Source: Faecalibacterium prausnitzii
GTDB taxonomy: Bacteria > Bacillota > Clostridia > Oscillospirales > Ruminococcaceae
Length of the DNA stretch: 11,231 nt
Direction: 5' to 3'
Assembly (NCBI GenBank): GCA_004558805.1
Contig: SFDE01000031.1
Span: forward strand, 1-11,231
Shown: positions 5,502 through 11,231 of the stretch, one piece after another
Layout of the letters: every line of letters begins with the position of its first letter
Position numbering within the stretch: position 1 is the first letter of the stretch
Made by a program: the position numbers and the translations under genes
The notes under the pieces: model-generated
What the model was told of the DNA's origin: nothing
Database searches by the model: none
Seen by the model: the letters and a program-made list of their open reading frames with translations, nothing else

Positions 5502-7430
5502 ATGGCGAAAAAAGAATTTCAGGCTGAAAGCAAAAAGCTGATGGACATGATGATCAACTCCATCTACACCAACAAGGAAATTTTCCTGCGGGAGCTGATC
5601 TCCAACGCTTCGGACGCCATCGACAAGCTTTACTATAAGAGCCTTACCGATCCTGCTGTGGGCATGAACAAAGAGGATTTCCGTATCCTCATCACCCGGG
5701 ATAAGGAAAACCGCATCCTCACTGTGGAGGATAACGGCATCGGCATGACCAAAGCTGAGTTGGAGGAGAACCTGGGCACCATCGCTCACTCCGGTTCTCT
5801 GGACTTCAAAAAGGACAACAAGGACGAAAACATCGACATCATCGGTCAGTTTGGCGTGGGCTTCTATTCCTCCTTTATGGTAGCAGACAAGGTCACCGTC
5901 ATCTCCAAGGCTTACGGCTCCGATGAAGCATGGCAGTGGGAATCTTCCGGCGTAGACGGCTACGAAATGACCCCCGCCCAGAAGGACACCGCCGGTACCC
6001 AGATCATCCTGCACATCAAGCCGGACACCGACACCGACCACTACGACAACTTCCTGGACGAGTACGGCATTGTAGCGATCGTCAAGAAGTACAGCGACTA
6101 TGTGCGCTACCCCATCCAGATGGAGCGGGAGAAGAGCCGTCAGAAGCCGGAACCGGATCCCAAGCCCGAGGACTACAAACCGGAGTGGGAGACCTACACC
6201 GAGCTGGAGACCCTGAACAGCATGATCCCCATCTGGAAAAAGCAGAAGAGTGAAGTCACCGACGATGAGTACAATACCTTCTATAAGGATAAGTTCAACG
6301 ACTACTCTGACCCTGCCCGAGTCATCGTGAGCCGCACCGAGGGCACTGCCAACTACAACGCCCTGCTGTTTGTGCCCAGCCACCGCCCCTACGACTTCTA
6401 CACCAAGGACTATGAGAAGGGCTTGGCACTGTATGCTTCCGGCGTGCTGATCATGGAAAAGTGCGCTGACCTGCTGCCGGATTACTTCAGTTTTGTGAAA
6501 GGCATCGTGGACAGTCAGGACCTGAGCCTGAACATCAGCCGTGAGATGCTGCAAAAGGACAACCAGCTGAAGCTGATCCACAACGCTCTGGAAAAGAAGA
6601 TCAAGAACGAGCTCCACGCCATGCTCACCAACGATCGGGAGAAGTACGAGGCATTCTGGAAGGAGTTTGGTCGCCAGATCAAGTTTGGCGCCTACTCCGA
6701 CTACGGGATGCACGCCGAGCTGCTGCGGGACCTGCTGCTGTTCTGGTCTGCCAAGGAGCAGAAGATGGTGACCCTGCAGGAGTATGTGGACAAGATGCCC
6801 GCTGAGCAGAAGTACATCTACTTTGCCGCCGGTGATTCCACCGACCGCCTTGCAAAGCTGCCTGCTGCCGAGTTGGTAATGGATAAGGGCTACGATGTGC
6901 TGCTGCTTACCGAAGACGTGGATGAGTTCTGCCTGCAGATCCTGCGCAGCTATCCCCGGAAGGATGCCGAGGGCAAGGACGGCACGGTGGAGTTCAAGAA
7001 CATCAACAGCGGCGATCTGGGTCTGGAGAGCGACGAGGAAAAGAAGGCAGCCGAGGATGCCACCGCCGAGAACAAGCCCCTGTTTGACGCCATGAAGGAC
7101 GCTTTGAACGGCAAGGTAAAGGAGGTCAAGGTATCCACTCGCCTGAAGGATCACCCGGTCTGCCTCAGCGCTGACGGTCCCCTGTCCATCGAGATGGAGA
7201 AGGTGCTGTCCAAGCAGCCCGGCAGCGAAGGCGTCAAGAGCGACAAAGTGCTGGAGCTGAACGTGAACCACCCTGTGTTCGCCGTGCTGAAGGCTGCACA
7301 GGAGGCAGGCGACTCCGATAAGATCAATAAGTACAGCGCTCTGCTGTACGCACAGGCACAGCTCATCGAGGGTCTGCCGGTGGACGATCCCACCGCCTAC
7401 GCCGAGGCAGTCTGCAGCCTGATGAAGTAA
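5502..7430 (+). CDS. htpG: HtpG, bacterial Hsp90 molecular chaperone
   Basis: An ATP-driven dimeric chaperone in the cytoplasm that remodels client proteins with DnaK. The 642-residue product is full length (E. coli about 624, B. subtilis about 626). The N-terminal GHKL ATPase domain shows E31 and N35 (ELISNASDA), DNGIGM (77-82), the lid start GTIAHSGS, and QFGVGFYS (116-123). The middle domain contains YVRYPIQME and the catalytic-loop block NISREMLQ with its arginine. The C-terminal dimerisation domain runs from about 510; there is no MEEVD tail, as expected for bacteria. The ATG at 5502 is preceded by AGAGG (5488-5492) at 9 nt. The about 80-nt leader is otherwise GC-rich with short inverted repeats. 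It is monocistronic, under CIRCE control, and ends at the hairpin at 7495-7537. Confidence 0.98.
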   Translation: MAKKEFQAESKKLMDMMINSIYTNKEIFLRELISNASDAIDKLYYKSLTDPAVGMNKEDFRILITRDKENRILTVEDNGIGMTKAELEENLGTIAHSGSLDFKKDNKDENIDIIGQFGVGFYSSFMVADKVTVISKAYGSDEAWQWESSGVDGYEMTPAQKDTAGTQIILHIKPDTDTDHYDNFLDEYGIVAIVKKYSDYVRYPIQMEREKSRQKPEPDPKPEDYKPEWETYTELETLNSMIPIWKKQKSEVTDDEYNTFYKDKFNDYSDPARVIVSRTEGTANYNALLFVPSHRPYDFYTKDYEKGLALYASGVLIMEKCADLLPDYFSFVKGIVDSQDLSLNISREMLQKDNQLKLIHNALEKKIKNELHAMLTNDREKYEAFWKEFGRQIKFGAYSDYGMHAELLRDLLLFWSAKEQKMVTLQEYVDKMPAEQKYIYFAAGDSTDRLAKLPAAELVMDKGYDVLLLTEDVDEFCLQILRSYPRKDAEGKDGTVEFKNINSGDLGLESDEEKKAAEDATAENKPLFDAMKDALNGKVKEVKVSTRLKDHPVCLSADGPLSIEMEKVLSKQPGSEGVKSDKVLELNVNHPVFAVLKAAQEAGDSDKINKYSALLYAQAQLIEGLPVDDPTAYAEAVCSLMK

Positions 7431-7488
7431 CTTCCCCGGAAAGGGCAGTTTACTCCCCTGTTCTTTCCTTTGATAAAGTATTTGCCCC

Positions 7489-7517
7489 TTAACAAAAAGA
7501 CCGGGTTCCGCTATAAT
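7489..7517 (+). promoter_or_regulatory. Promoter of xpaC, nested in the htpG terminator
   Basis: TTAACA (7489-7494) and a perfect TATAAT (7512-7517) are separated by 17 bp. The spacer is exactly the left arm of the htpG terminator stem and the -10 box lies in its loop. Transcription would start near 7524, inside the right arm, so xpaC mRNA would lack the left arm and could not fold the terminator. Confidence 0.7.
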
Positions 7518-7537
7518 AAGGTGGAACCCGGTCTTTT
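7495..7537 (+). terminator. Intrinsic terminator of htpG
   Basis: A perfect 15-bp stem (7495-7509 with 7523-7537) with a 13-nt loop. The right arm ends in TTTT, which supplies the U-tract. It lies 65 bp after the htpG stop. The loop contains TATAAT, the -10 box of the next gene's promoter. Confidence 0.9.
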
Positions 7538-7602
7538 GCTGTTGCACAGCAGTCGGAGAATGACACGCAGGTCCCTGCCGGGACCACCGAGGAGGAAGCC
7601 CT

Positions 7603-8751
7603 ATGGAACGCCCCAGAAAGCATTACTTTGCCCGGATTCCCACCATAGCGATCTTTATCGCCTTTGCCCTTTCCACCCCCATCGGGCTGGGGCTGTTTAT
7701 CCTGAAGGCGATCGATAAAAGTCTGGAAAAGGAGGAGCAGGCACGCTTTGGCACTGCTGCGCCGCCGCCTTTTCCGGAGACTGCACGCCGCACCGGCACC
7801 GCTCCCTGCGTGCCTCCTTTTCCCGCCGCCGCAGAAGGGGCACCGGTGCAGTCCGGGGACCTGCCTACCACGGAGCAGAAGAACGCCAAAAAGTGGAACG
7901 AGACCCTGGGTACTCTCTGCACGATCCTGGGGGCAGTCTTCCTATTTACTGGCATTATGGATGCCGTAGGCCTTATCGGCGCATGGCAGACCCTGCCCGC
8001 TCCTGGGGAGCTGTTCTCGGATATCGTCACCATCATCGGCGGCGGCGGTGCCCTGCTGACCGGTCTGCAGATGGACCGCACCCGGAAGCTGGAAAAGCAG
8101 CTGGACCGCATCGTAGGAGACCGGGACAACATCTTGCTGGACGAGCTGTTTGCCGCTGCCGGCATCCCTGAGGCAAAGGGACTGTCGGCGGTGAAAAGCG
8201 CCATCGACCACGGCTATTTCGGAGCTGGTGCCTACATCGACAACCGCACCGGCACGCTGGTGGTGCGGGGGGCAGCGCCCCAGCCGGAAACGCCGCGGCA
8301 GCCCCGGCAGCCGCAGCCTGCACCTGCCCCGGAGGACCAGTACTCCGCCCTGCTGCGGCAGCTGCGGGAGGTAAACGACGCCATCCCCGACCCGGTGATG
8401 AGCCAGAAGATCACCCGGCTGGAGCAGCTCAGTGCCCGGATCTTTGCGCTGGCACAAAAGGACCCTGCCAAGCAGGCGCAGCTGCAGAAGTTTATGAGCT
8501 ACTACCTGCCCACCTCCCTGAAGCTGCTGAACACCTACGCCGCACTGCCGGCGCAGGATGTGCAGGGCGAGAACGTCACCGAAGCAAAGCAGAACATCGA
8601 GCGCAGCATGGACCTGCTGGTGACCGCCTTTGAAAACCAGCTGGACAAGCTGTATCAATCCGATGCACTGGATATCTCCTCGGACGTGTCCGCTCTGGAG
8701 GGGATGCTGAATCTGGACGGGCTTACCGGCAGCGATTTTAAAATGCAGTAA
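7603..8751 (+). CDS. XpaC-family membrane protein (5-bromo-4-chloroindolyl phosphate hydrolysis family)
   Basis: 382 residues. The C-terminal part (about 246-376) matches the XpaC family, with FMSYYLPTSLKLLNTYAAL, GENVTEAKQNIERSMDLL, and DISSDVSALEGMLNLDGL. The family was named from hydrolysis of the dye X-phosphate by B. subtilis XpaC; its true activity is unknown, and xpaC often sits beside telA. Here no telA is adjacent. The N-terminus has a membrane span at about 13-35, a Pro/Ala-rich stretch (50-90), a second hydrophobic segment (104-126), a Gly-rich segment (139-156), a charged helix (157-172) and a helix-turn-helix-like or WYL-like small domain (about 174-222). A Pro/Gln linker (225-244) then leads to XpaC. 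The start has GAGGAGG (7589-7595) at 7 nt; a 6-bp hairpin (7570-7585) lies just upstream. Confidence 0.85.
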   Translation: MERPRKHYFARIPTIAIFIAFALSTPIGLGLFILKAIDKSLEKEEQARFGTAAPPPFPETARRTGTAPCVPPFPAAAEGAPVQSGDLPTTEQKNAKKWNETLGTLCTILGAVFLFTGIMDAVGLIGAWQTLPAPGELFSDIVTIIGGGGALLTGLQMDRTRKLEKQLDRIVGDRDNILLDELFAAAGIPEAKGLSAVKSAIDHGYFGAGAYIDNRTGTLVVRGAAPQPETPRQPRQPQPAPAPEDQYSALLRQLREVNDAIPDPVMSQKITRLEQLSARIFALAQKDPAKQAQLQKFMSYYLPTSLKLLNTYAALPAQDVQGENVTEAKQNIERSMDLLVTAFENQLDKLYQSDALDISSDVSALEGMLNLDGLTGSDFKMQ

Positions 8752-8760
8752 CGGCACAGA

Positions 8761-8800
8761 AAAAGGAGGCATCGCCTATGCAGCGGCGGTGCCTCCTTTT
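8761..8800. terminator. Bidirectional intrinsic terminator between xpaC and the antiporter gene
   Basis: A 16-bp stem (8761-8776 with 8785-8800, one T-G pair) and an 8-nt loop. It ends in TTTTC on the plus strand and TTTTTCTGT on the minus strand. The flanking genes converge on it (stops at 8751 and 8813). Confidence 0.9.
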
Positions 8801-8812
8801 CTATGGGGTCAT

Positions 8813-10006
8813 TTACTGTGCCTGACTGGGATGGGGCACCGGCGGGTGCTTGGCAAACAGCGCCTTGAGCACCAGCGGAGTAGCCACACTGGATACCACG
8901 ATCAGCAGGATGACTGCGGTGAAATACACCGGGTCCACCACGCCGATATCCAGACCCTTCTGTGCCACGATCAGTGCCACCTCGCCCCGGGTCATCATGC
9001 CTACACCTACCTTTAAGGAGTCTGCCCAGCTGAAACGGCAGACCTTAGCGGCAAGACCGCAGCCGATGATCTTGGTGACCAGCGCCACCAGCACAAAGCA
9101 AATGCTGAACAGCAGGATCTCCGGGGTCAGTCCGCTGATATCGGTCTTTAAGCCGATGGAGGCAAAGAAAATGGGGGCAAAGATCACATAGTTGCTGATA
9201 TCCACCCGGCGCTCCACATAGGGGGCATCCGCCATGGTGCACAGCACGATGCCTGCAATGTAGGCGCCGGTGATATCTGCAATGCCGAAGTATGCCTCGG
9301 CGATGTACGCCATGGCAAAGCAGAACGCCATGCTGACGATGGTGATGCGCTGGGTGTGGGGGTTCCGCTTATCCAGCCACTTCATGGCGTAGTGCACGAT
9401 GAGACCCACACCGATGGCAGTGGCAAAGAACAGCACCGTATTGACAAGGACCTTGCCCAGACCCGTGCCGGTGCCGGAGCTTGCGCCCAGCACGCAGGTA
9501 AGCACCACGATGCCAATGACATCATCAATGATAGCGGCGCTGACGATGGTGGTGCCCAGAAAGCTCTTCAGGTGTCCCAGCTCCTGCAGGGTGGCGACGG
9601 TGATGGACACACTGGTAGCGGTCATGATGGTGCCAATGAAGAGGGCACGGTAAAACTCCGGACTGCCCACTGCAGAGAAGCCGTAGAACAGGCTGTACAG
9701 CAGGGTGCCTCCTGCCAGCGGCACCGCCACGCCTACACAGGCGATGAGGGTGGCAATGGGTCCCGCCTTGATCAGTTCCTTGAGGTTGGTGCCCAGACCG
9801 GTGGAGAACATCAGCAGCACCACGCCGATCTCTGCAAAAGTGGCGATGGCGTCATCGGTCTGCACCAGACTCAGCAGGCAGGGACCGATCAACAGACCGG
9901 CGATGATCTCGCCGACCACCTGGGGTGCCTTGCACTTGCGTGCTACCAGCCCAAAGAACTTTGCGCTGAGGATAATGATCGCCAGGTTGCGGAAAATTGA
10001 ATACAT
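8813..10006 (-). CDS. Cation/proton antiporter, CPA2 family (Na+/H+ exchanger type)
   Basis: An integral membrane protein of 397 residues with about 12-13 hydrophobic segments and almost no soluble domain. The paired D161-D162 (AAIIDDVIGIVVL) is the ion-binding signature of electrogenic NapA/NhaA-like exchangers. MTATSVSITVATL (128-140) is the unwound crossover helix, and K312 (VTKIIG) is a candidate for the conserved lysine of the second crossover. FASIGLKTDI and MTRGEVALIVAQKG are CPA2 hallmarks. There is no C-terminal RCK/TrkA-N domain as in KefB/KefC, so a Na+ or K+/H+ exchanger without nucleotide gating is likely. The ion is not decidable from sequence. The start at 10006 has GGAAGGA 6 nt upstream. 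It has its own promoter and a leader of about 100 nt with a hairpin, and is divergent from rpsF. Confidence 0.93.
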   Translation of the reverse strand: MYSIFRNLAIIILSAKFFGLVARKCKAPQVVGEIIAGLLIGPCLLSLVQTDDAIATFAEIGVVLLMFSTGLGTNLKELIKAGPIATLIACVGVAVPLAGGTLLYSLFYGFSAVGSPEFYRALFIGTIMTATSVSITVATLQELGHLKSFLGTTIVSAAIIDDVIGIVVLTCVLGASSGTGTGLGKVLVNTVLFFATAIGVGLIVHYAMKWLDKRNPHTQRITIVSMAFCFAMAYIAEAYFGIADITGAYIAGIVLCTMADAPYVERRVDISNYVIFAPIFFASIGLKTDISGLTPEILLFSICFVLVALVTKIIGCGLAAKVCRFSWADSLKVGVGMMTRGEVALIVAQKGLDIGVVDPVYFTAVILLIVVSSVATPLVLKALFAKHPPVPHPSQAQ

Positions 10007-10062
10007 CCGTCATCCTTCCTTCCAATACATTATACTTTATAAACCTTTTAATAACCTGTATC

Positions 10063-10102
10063 TCCGGTGCGGCACACTCCTGCATTCCGTACATGCACCG
10101 GA
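10063..10102 (-). promoter_or_regulatory. Hairpin in the antiporter mRNA leader
   Basis: In the antiporter 5' leader TCCGGTGC (10102-10095) pairs with GCACCGGA (10070-10063), an 8-bp stem with a 24-nt loop that may fold further (GCAT/ATGC). It lies within the first half of the transcript leader, about 55 nt before the start codon. There is no U-run after it, so it is not a terminator. It could be a small regulatory RNA element or simple 5' stabilisation. I cannot assign it to a known riboswitch class. Confidence 0.45.
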
Positions 10103-10113
10103 AAATCGACTTT

Positions 10114-10142
10114 ATTATAGTCCTTTTGCACAAGAAAATCAA
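10114..10142 (-). promoter_or_regulatory. sigma-A promoter of the antiporter gene
   Basis: On the minus strand TTGATT (10142-10137) and a perfect TATAAT (10119-10114) are separated by 17 bp. Transcription would start near 10107, giving a leader of about 100 nt. A second TATAAT nearer the gene (10028-10033) lacks a -35 partner. Confidence 0.8.
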
Positions 10143-10175
10143 AATATTTTTTATAGAATAATTTGCGCAGAACGC

Positions 10176-10204
10176 TTGACAGAGCCAAAAAGACTTGCTA
10201 TAAT
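10176..10204 (+). promoter_or_regulatory. Consensus sigma-A promoter of the rpsF-ssb-rpsR operon
   Basis: TTGACA (10176-10181) and TATAAT (10199-10204) with a 17-bp spacer match the consensus at all 12 positions. An A/T-rich tract at about 10141-10163 lies upstream and could act as an UP element. Transcription would start near 10211, giving a leader of about 100 nt. Confidence 0.95.
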
Positions 10205-10227
10205 AAATTGCTGTCTGAACAGACACG

Positions 10228-10283
10228 CCGCACAGAGCGCGATGCTGCGTTCTGTGTACCCTTGGTCTTGCGACCGCAAGACC
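10228..10283 (+). promoter_or_regulatory. Structured rpsF leader, candidate S6:S18 autoregulatory site
   Basis: Two hairpins lie in the rpsF leader. The first has a 10-bp stem (10231-10240 with 10247-10256, one G-U) and is immediately preceded by CCG (10228-10230). The second is GGTCTTGC/GCAAGACC (10264-10271 with 10276-10283) with a GACC loop. In many bacteria the S6:S18 complex binds an rpsF leader hairpin next to an unpaired CCG and represses its own operon. The features here fit, but I could not match the full motif. Confidence 0.5.
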
Positions 10284-10310
10284 CTTAAGTCCAAAAGGAG
10301 GTGCTACAAA

Positions 10311-10595
10311 ATGGCAAAGTACGAAACCATGCTGATTACCAGCGCCGCTCTCGACGAGGAGGCTTCCGCCGCTCTGGTGGGCAAGTTCAAGTCCCTGATC
10401 GAGGCTAACGGTACGATCGATTCCATCGACGAGTGGGGCAAGCGCCGTCTGGCGTATCCCATCAACGACGAGGTGGAAGGCGTCTACACTGTGATCAACT
10501 TCACCAGCGAGCCCAGCTTCCCCGCTGAGCTGGACCGTGTGTACAAGATTACCGAAGGCGTTATGCGCAGCCTGATCATTGCTCACGAGGAGTGA
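10311..10595 (+). CDS. rpsF: Ribosomal protein bS6
   Basis: A component of the central domain of the 30S subunit, where it binds 16S rRNA as a heterodimer with S18. The product is 94 residues, the normal length. It begins MAKYETMLIT and carries the family block EWGKRRLAYPI with VYTVINFTS after it. The ferredoxin-like order of strands is complete. The reading frame stays open far upstream, but the true start is the ATG at 10311, because AAGGAGG (10295-10301) lies 9 nt before it and the family N-terminus aligns there. It is first gene of the rpsF-ssb-rpsR operon, 30 bp before ssb. Confidence 0.98.
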   Translation: MAKYETMLITSAALDEEASAALVGKFKSLIEANGTIDSIDEWGKRRLAYPINDEVEGVYTVINFTSEPSFPAELDRVYKITEGVMRSLIIAHEE

Positions 10596-10605
10596 TCCTT
10601 TCGTG

Positions 10606-10622
10606 ACGGAAAAGGAGTCCGT
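10606..10622 (+). promoter_or_regulatory. ssb ribosome site in the loop of a small hairpin
   Basis: ACGGA (10606-10610) and TCCGT (10618-10622) form a 5-bp stem whose 7-nt loop, AAAGGAG, is the ssb Shine-Dalgarno sequence. The start ATG follows at 10626. Holding the site in a loop could either present it to the ribosome or tune its use. Confidence 0.5.
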
Positions 10623-10625
10623 GTT

Positions 10626-11105
10626 ATGTTGAATGTTGTTGCCATCATGGGTCGCCTTGTGGCGGACCCGGAACTGCGCACCACCCCCAACGGAGTGAAT
10701 GTCGCCAGCTTCCGCATTGCCTGCGACCGCAATTTTGCGCGTCAGGGCGAGCAGCGTCAGGCCGATTTCATTGATATCGTGGCATGGCGTTCTCAGGCAG
10801 AGTTTGTCTGCAAGTATTTCCAGAAGGGCAGTCTGATCGCCATCGATGGCAGCATCCAGACCCGCCAGTATCAGGATAAGAACGGCAACAACCGCACCGC
10901 TTTTGAGATCGTGGCAAACAACATCAACTTTGCAGGGTCCAAGAACAGCAATGCAGGCGGCGGAGCAGGGTATCAGAATTCTGCTCCGTCCTACCAGAAC
11001 GCAGCCCCTGCCCGTCCGGCAGCCGTGGAGGCAGCTCCCAGCTATTCCGCCGGCAGTGCAGACGATTTTGCTGTCATTGATGACAGCGATGACCTGCCGT
11101 TCTGA
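10626..11105 (+). CDS. ssb: Single-stranded DNA-binding protein
   Basis: A homotetramer that coats single-stranded DNA in replication, repair and recombination. The 159 residues comprise an N-terminal OB fold (about 1-105: MLNVVAIMGRLVADPELR, VASFRIACDRNF, DFIDIVAWRSQAEF, LIAIDGSIQTRQYQDKNG). A low-complexity Gly/Asn/Ala/Pro/Tyr linker follows (106-145), then an acidic tail ending DDLPF, the tip that recruits partner proteins. The length is in the normal range. The ATG at 10626 has AAAGGAG 8 nt upstream. It lies between rpsF and rpsR, the classical Firmicute arrangement. A small hairpin (ACGGT/ACCGT, 11112-11124) without a U-tract lies between ssb and rpsR and should not terminate transcription. 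Confidence 0.98.
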   Translation: MLNVVAIMGRLVADPELRTTPNGVNVASFRIACDRNFARQGEQRQADFIDIVAWRSQAEFVCKYFQKGSLIAIDGSIQTRQYQDKNGNNRTAFEIVANNINFAGSKNSNAGGGAGYQNSAPSYQNAAPARPAAVEAAPSYSAGSADDFAVIDDSDDLPF

Positions 11106-11151
11106 CACGAAACGGTCTGACCGTAAAAAATCCAATAGGAGGTAATAAGCA

Positions 11152-11231
11152 ATGGCTTTTGAAAGAACCGAAGGCTCTCGCCCCGCACGCCCCATGCGTC
11201 GCGGTCGCAAGAAGGTTTGCAGCTTCTGTGT
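11152..11231 (+). CDS. rpsR: Ribosomal protein bS18 (5' part only, cut by window edge)
   Basis: 26 complete codons are visible, starting MAFERTEGSRP. The strongly basic PMRRGRKKVCSFC end is the family's N-terminal region. The CxxC (C23, C26) is typical of zinc-type S18. The ATG at 11152 has a near-perfect AGGAGGT (11137-11143) 8 nt upstream, and the gene starts 46 bp after the ssb stop. Its position after rpsF-ssb confirms the assignment. S18 partners S6 in the 30S platform. Confidence 0.95.
   Translation, partial: MAFERTEGSRPARPMRRGRKKVCSFC

Noticed and set aside
5436..7547. 703-codon open frame on the minus strand opposite htpG
   Set aside because: It is an exact shadow of htpG: the sense frame is a textbook Hsp90 with promoter, ribosome site and terminator, while the antisense product is a low-complexity Val/Leu/His-rich sequence with no recognisable domain.
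9705..10310. N-terminal extension of rpsF to an upstream ATG
   Set aside because: It would cross the antiporter gene, its promoter and the rpsF promoter; the ATG at 10311 has an ideal ribosome site and matches the S6 N-terminus.
11112..11124. ACGGT/ACCGT hairpin between ssb and rpsR as a terminator
   Set aside because: It has only 5 bp with a 3-nt loop and is followed by A residues on the plus strand; rpsR is expected to be co-transcribed.
9852..11210. 452-codon minus-strand open frame across rpsF, ssb and rpsR
   Set aside because: It runs antisense to three certain genes and through two promoters; the product has no family resemblance.
1..11231. Mobile element, CRISPR array, toxin-antitoxin or defence island
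   Set aside because: There are no transposase or integrase genes, no terminal repeats and no spaced repeats; every long stretch is explained by housekeeping, regulatory or small metabolic genes.

Overview
The window is chromosomal DNA of a moderately GC-rich endospore-lineage Firmicute, most likely a class Clostridia gut bacterium of the Ruminococcaceae/Oscillospirales type (Faecalibacterium/Gemmiger-like). This placement is inferred from the spoIVB-spo0A pair, sigma-A promoters with 17-bp spacers, strong AGGAGG-type ribosome sites, a CIRCE element, XpaC and a C-GCAxxG-C-C family protein; it is not proven. Nearly all of the DNA is explained by ordinary genes. I see no mobile element, CRISPR array, tRNA, rRNA or defence locus.

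Layout. Positions 1-2076 (minus strand) hold spoIVB followed by spo0A, which runs off the left edge. spo0A has its own sigma-A promoter with two 0A boxes and a near-direct repeat upstream. At 2186-2791 (plus) is a single PAT-like GNAT acetyltransferase. It converges on a two-gene minus-strand unit (3857 to 2847: an unrecognised 146-residue protein, then an HD-domain protein), with a shared bidirectional terminator at 2796-2829. At 5239-3968 (minus) a C-GCAxxG-C-C redox-type protein is translationally coupled to an alpha/beta-hydrolase esterase. Divergent from it, htpG (5502-7430) lies behind a promoter overlapped by a perfect CIRCE operator. Its terminator encloses the -10 box of the promoter for the next gene, an XpaC-family membrane protein (7603-8751). 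A second bidirectional terminator separates xpaC from a convergent CPA2 cation/proton antiporter (10006-8813, minus). Divergent from that, a consensus promoter and structured leader drive the conserved rpsF-ssb-rpsR operon (10311 to the right edge).

How it fits together. The window mixes regulators of cell fate (Spo0A, SpoIVB), stress and homeostasis genes (HtpG, antiporter, XpaC, esterase/redox pair) and core translation/replication genes (S6, SSB, S18). I did not find an undescribed multi-gene system. The more unusual signals are regulatory: the spo0A promoter architecture, HrcA/CIRCE control of htpG, the promoter nested in the htpG terminator, and leader hairpins ahead of the antiporter and of ssb. 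The least understood genes are the 146-residue protein with its HD partner and the redox-protein/esterase pair.
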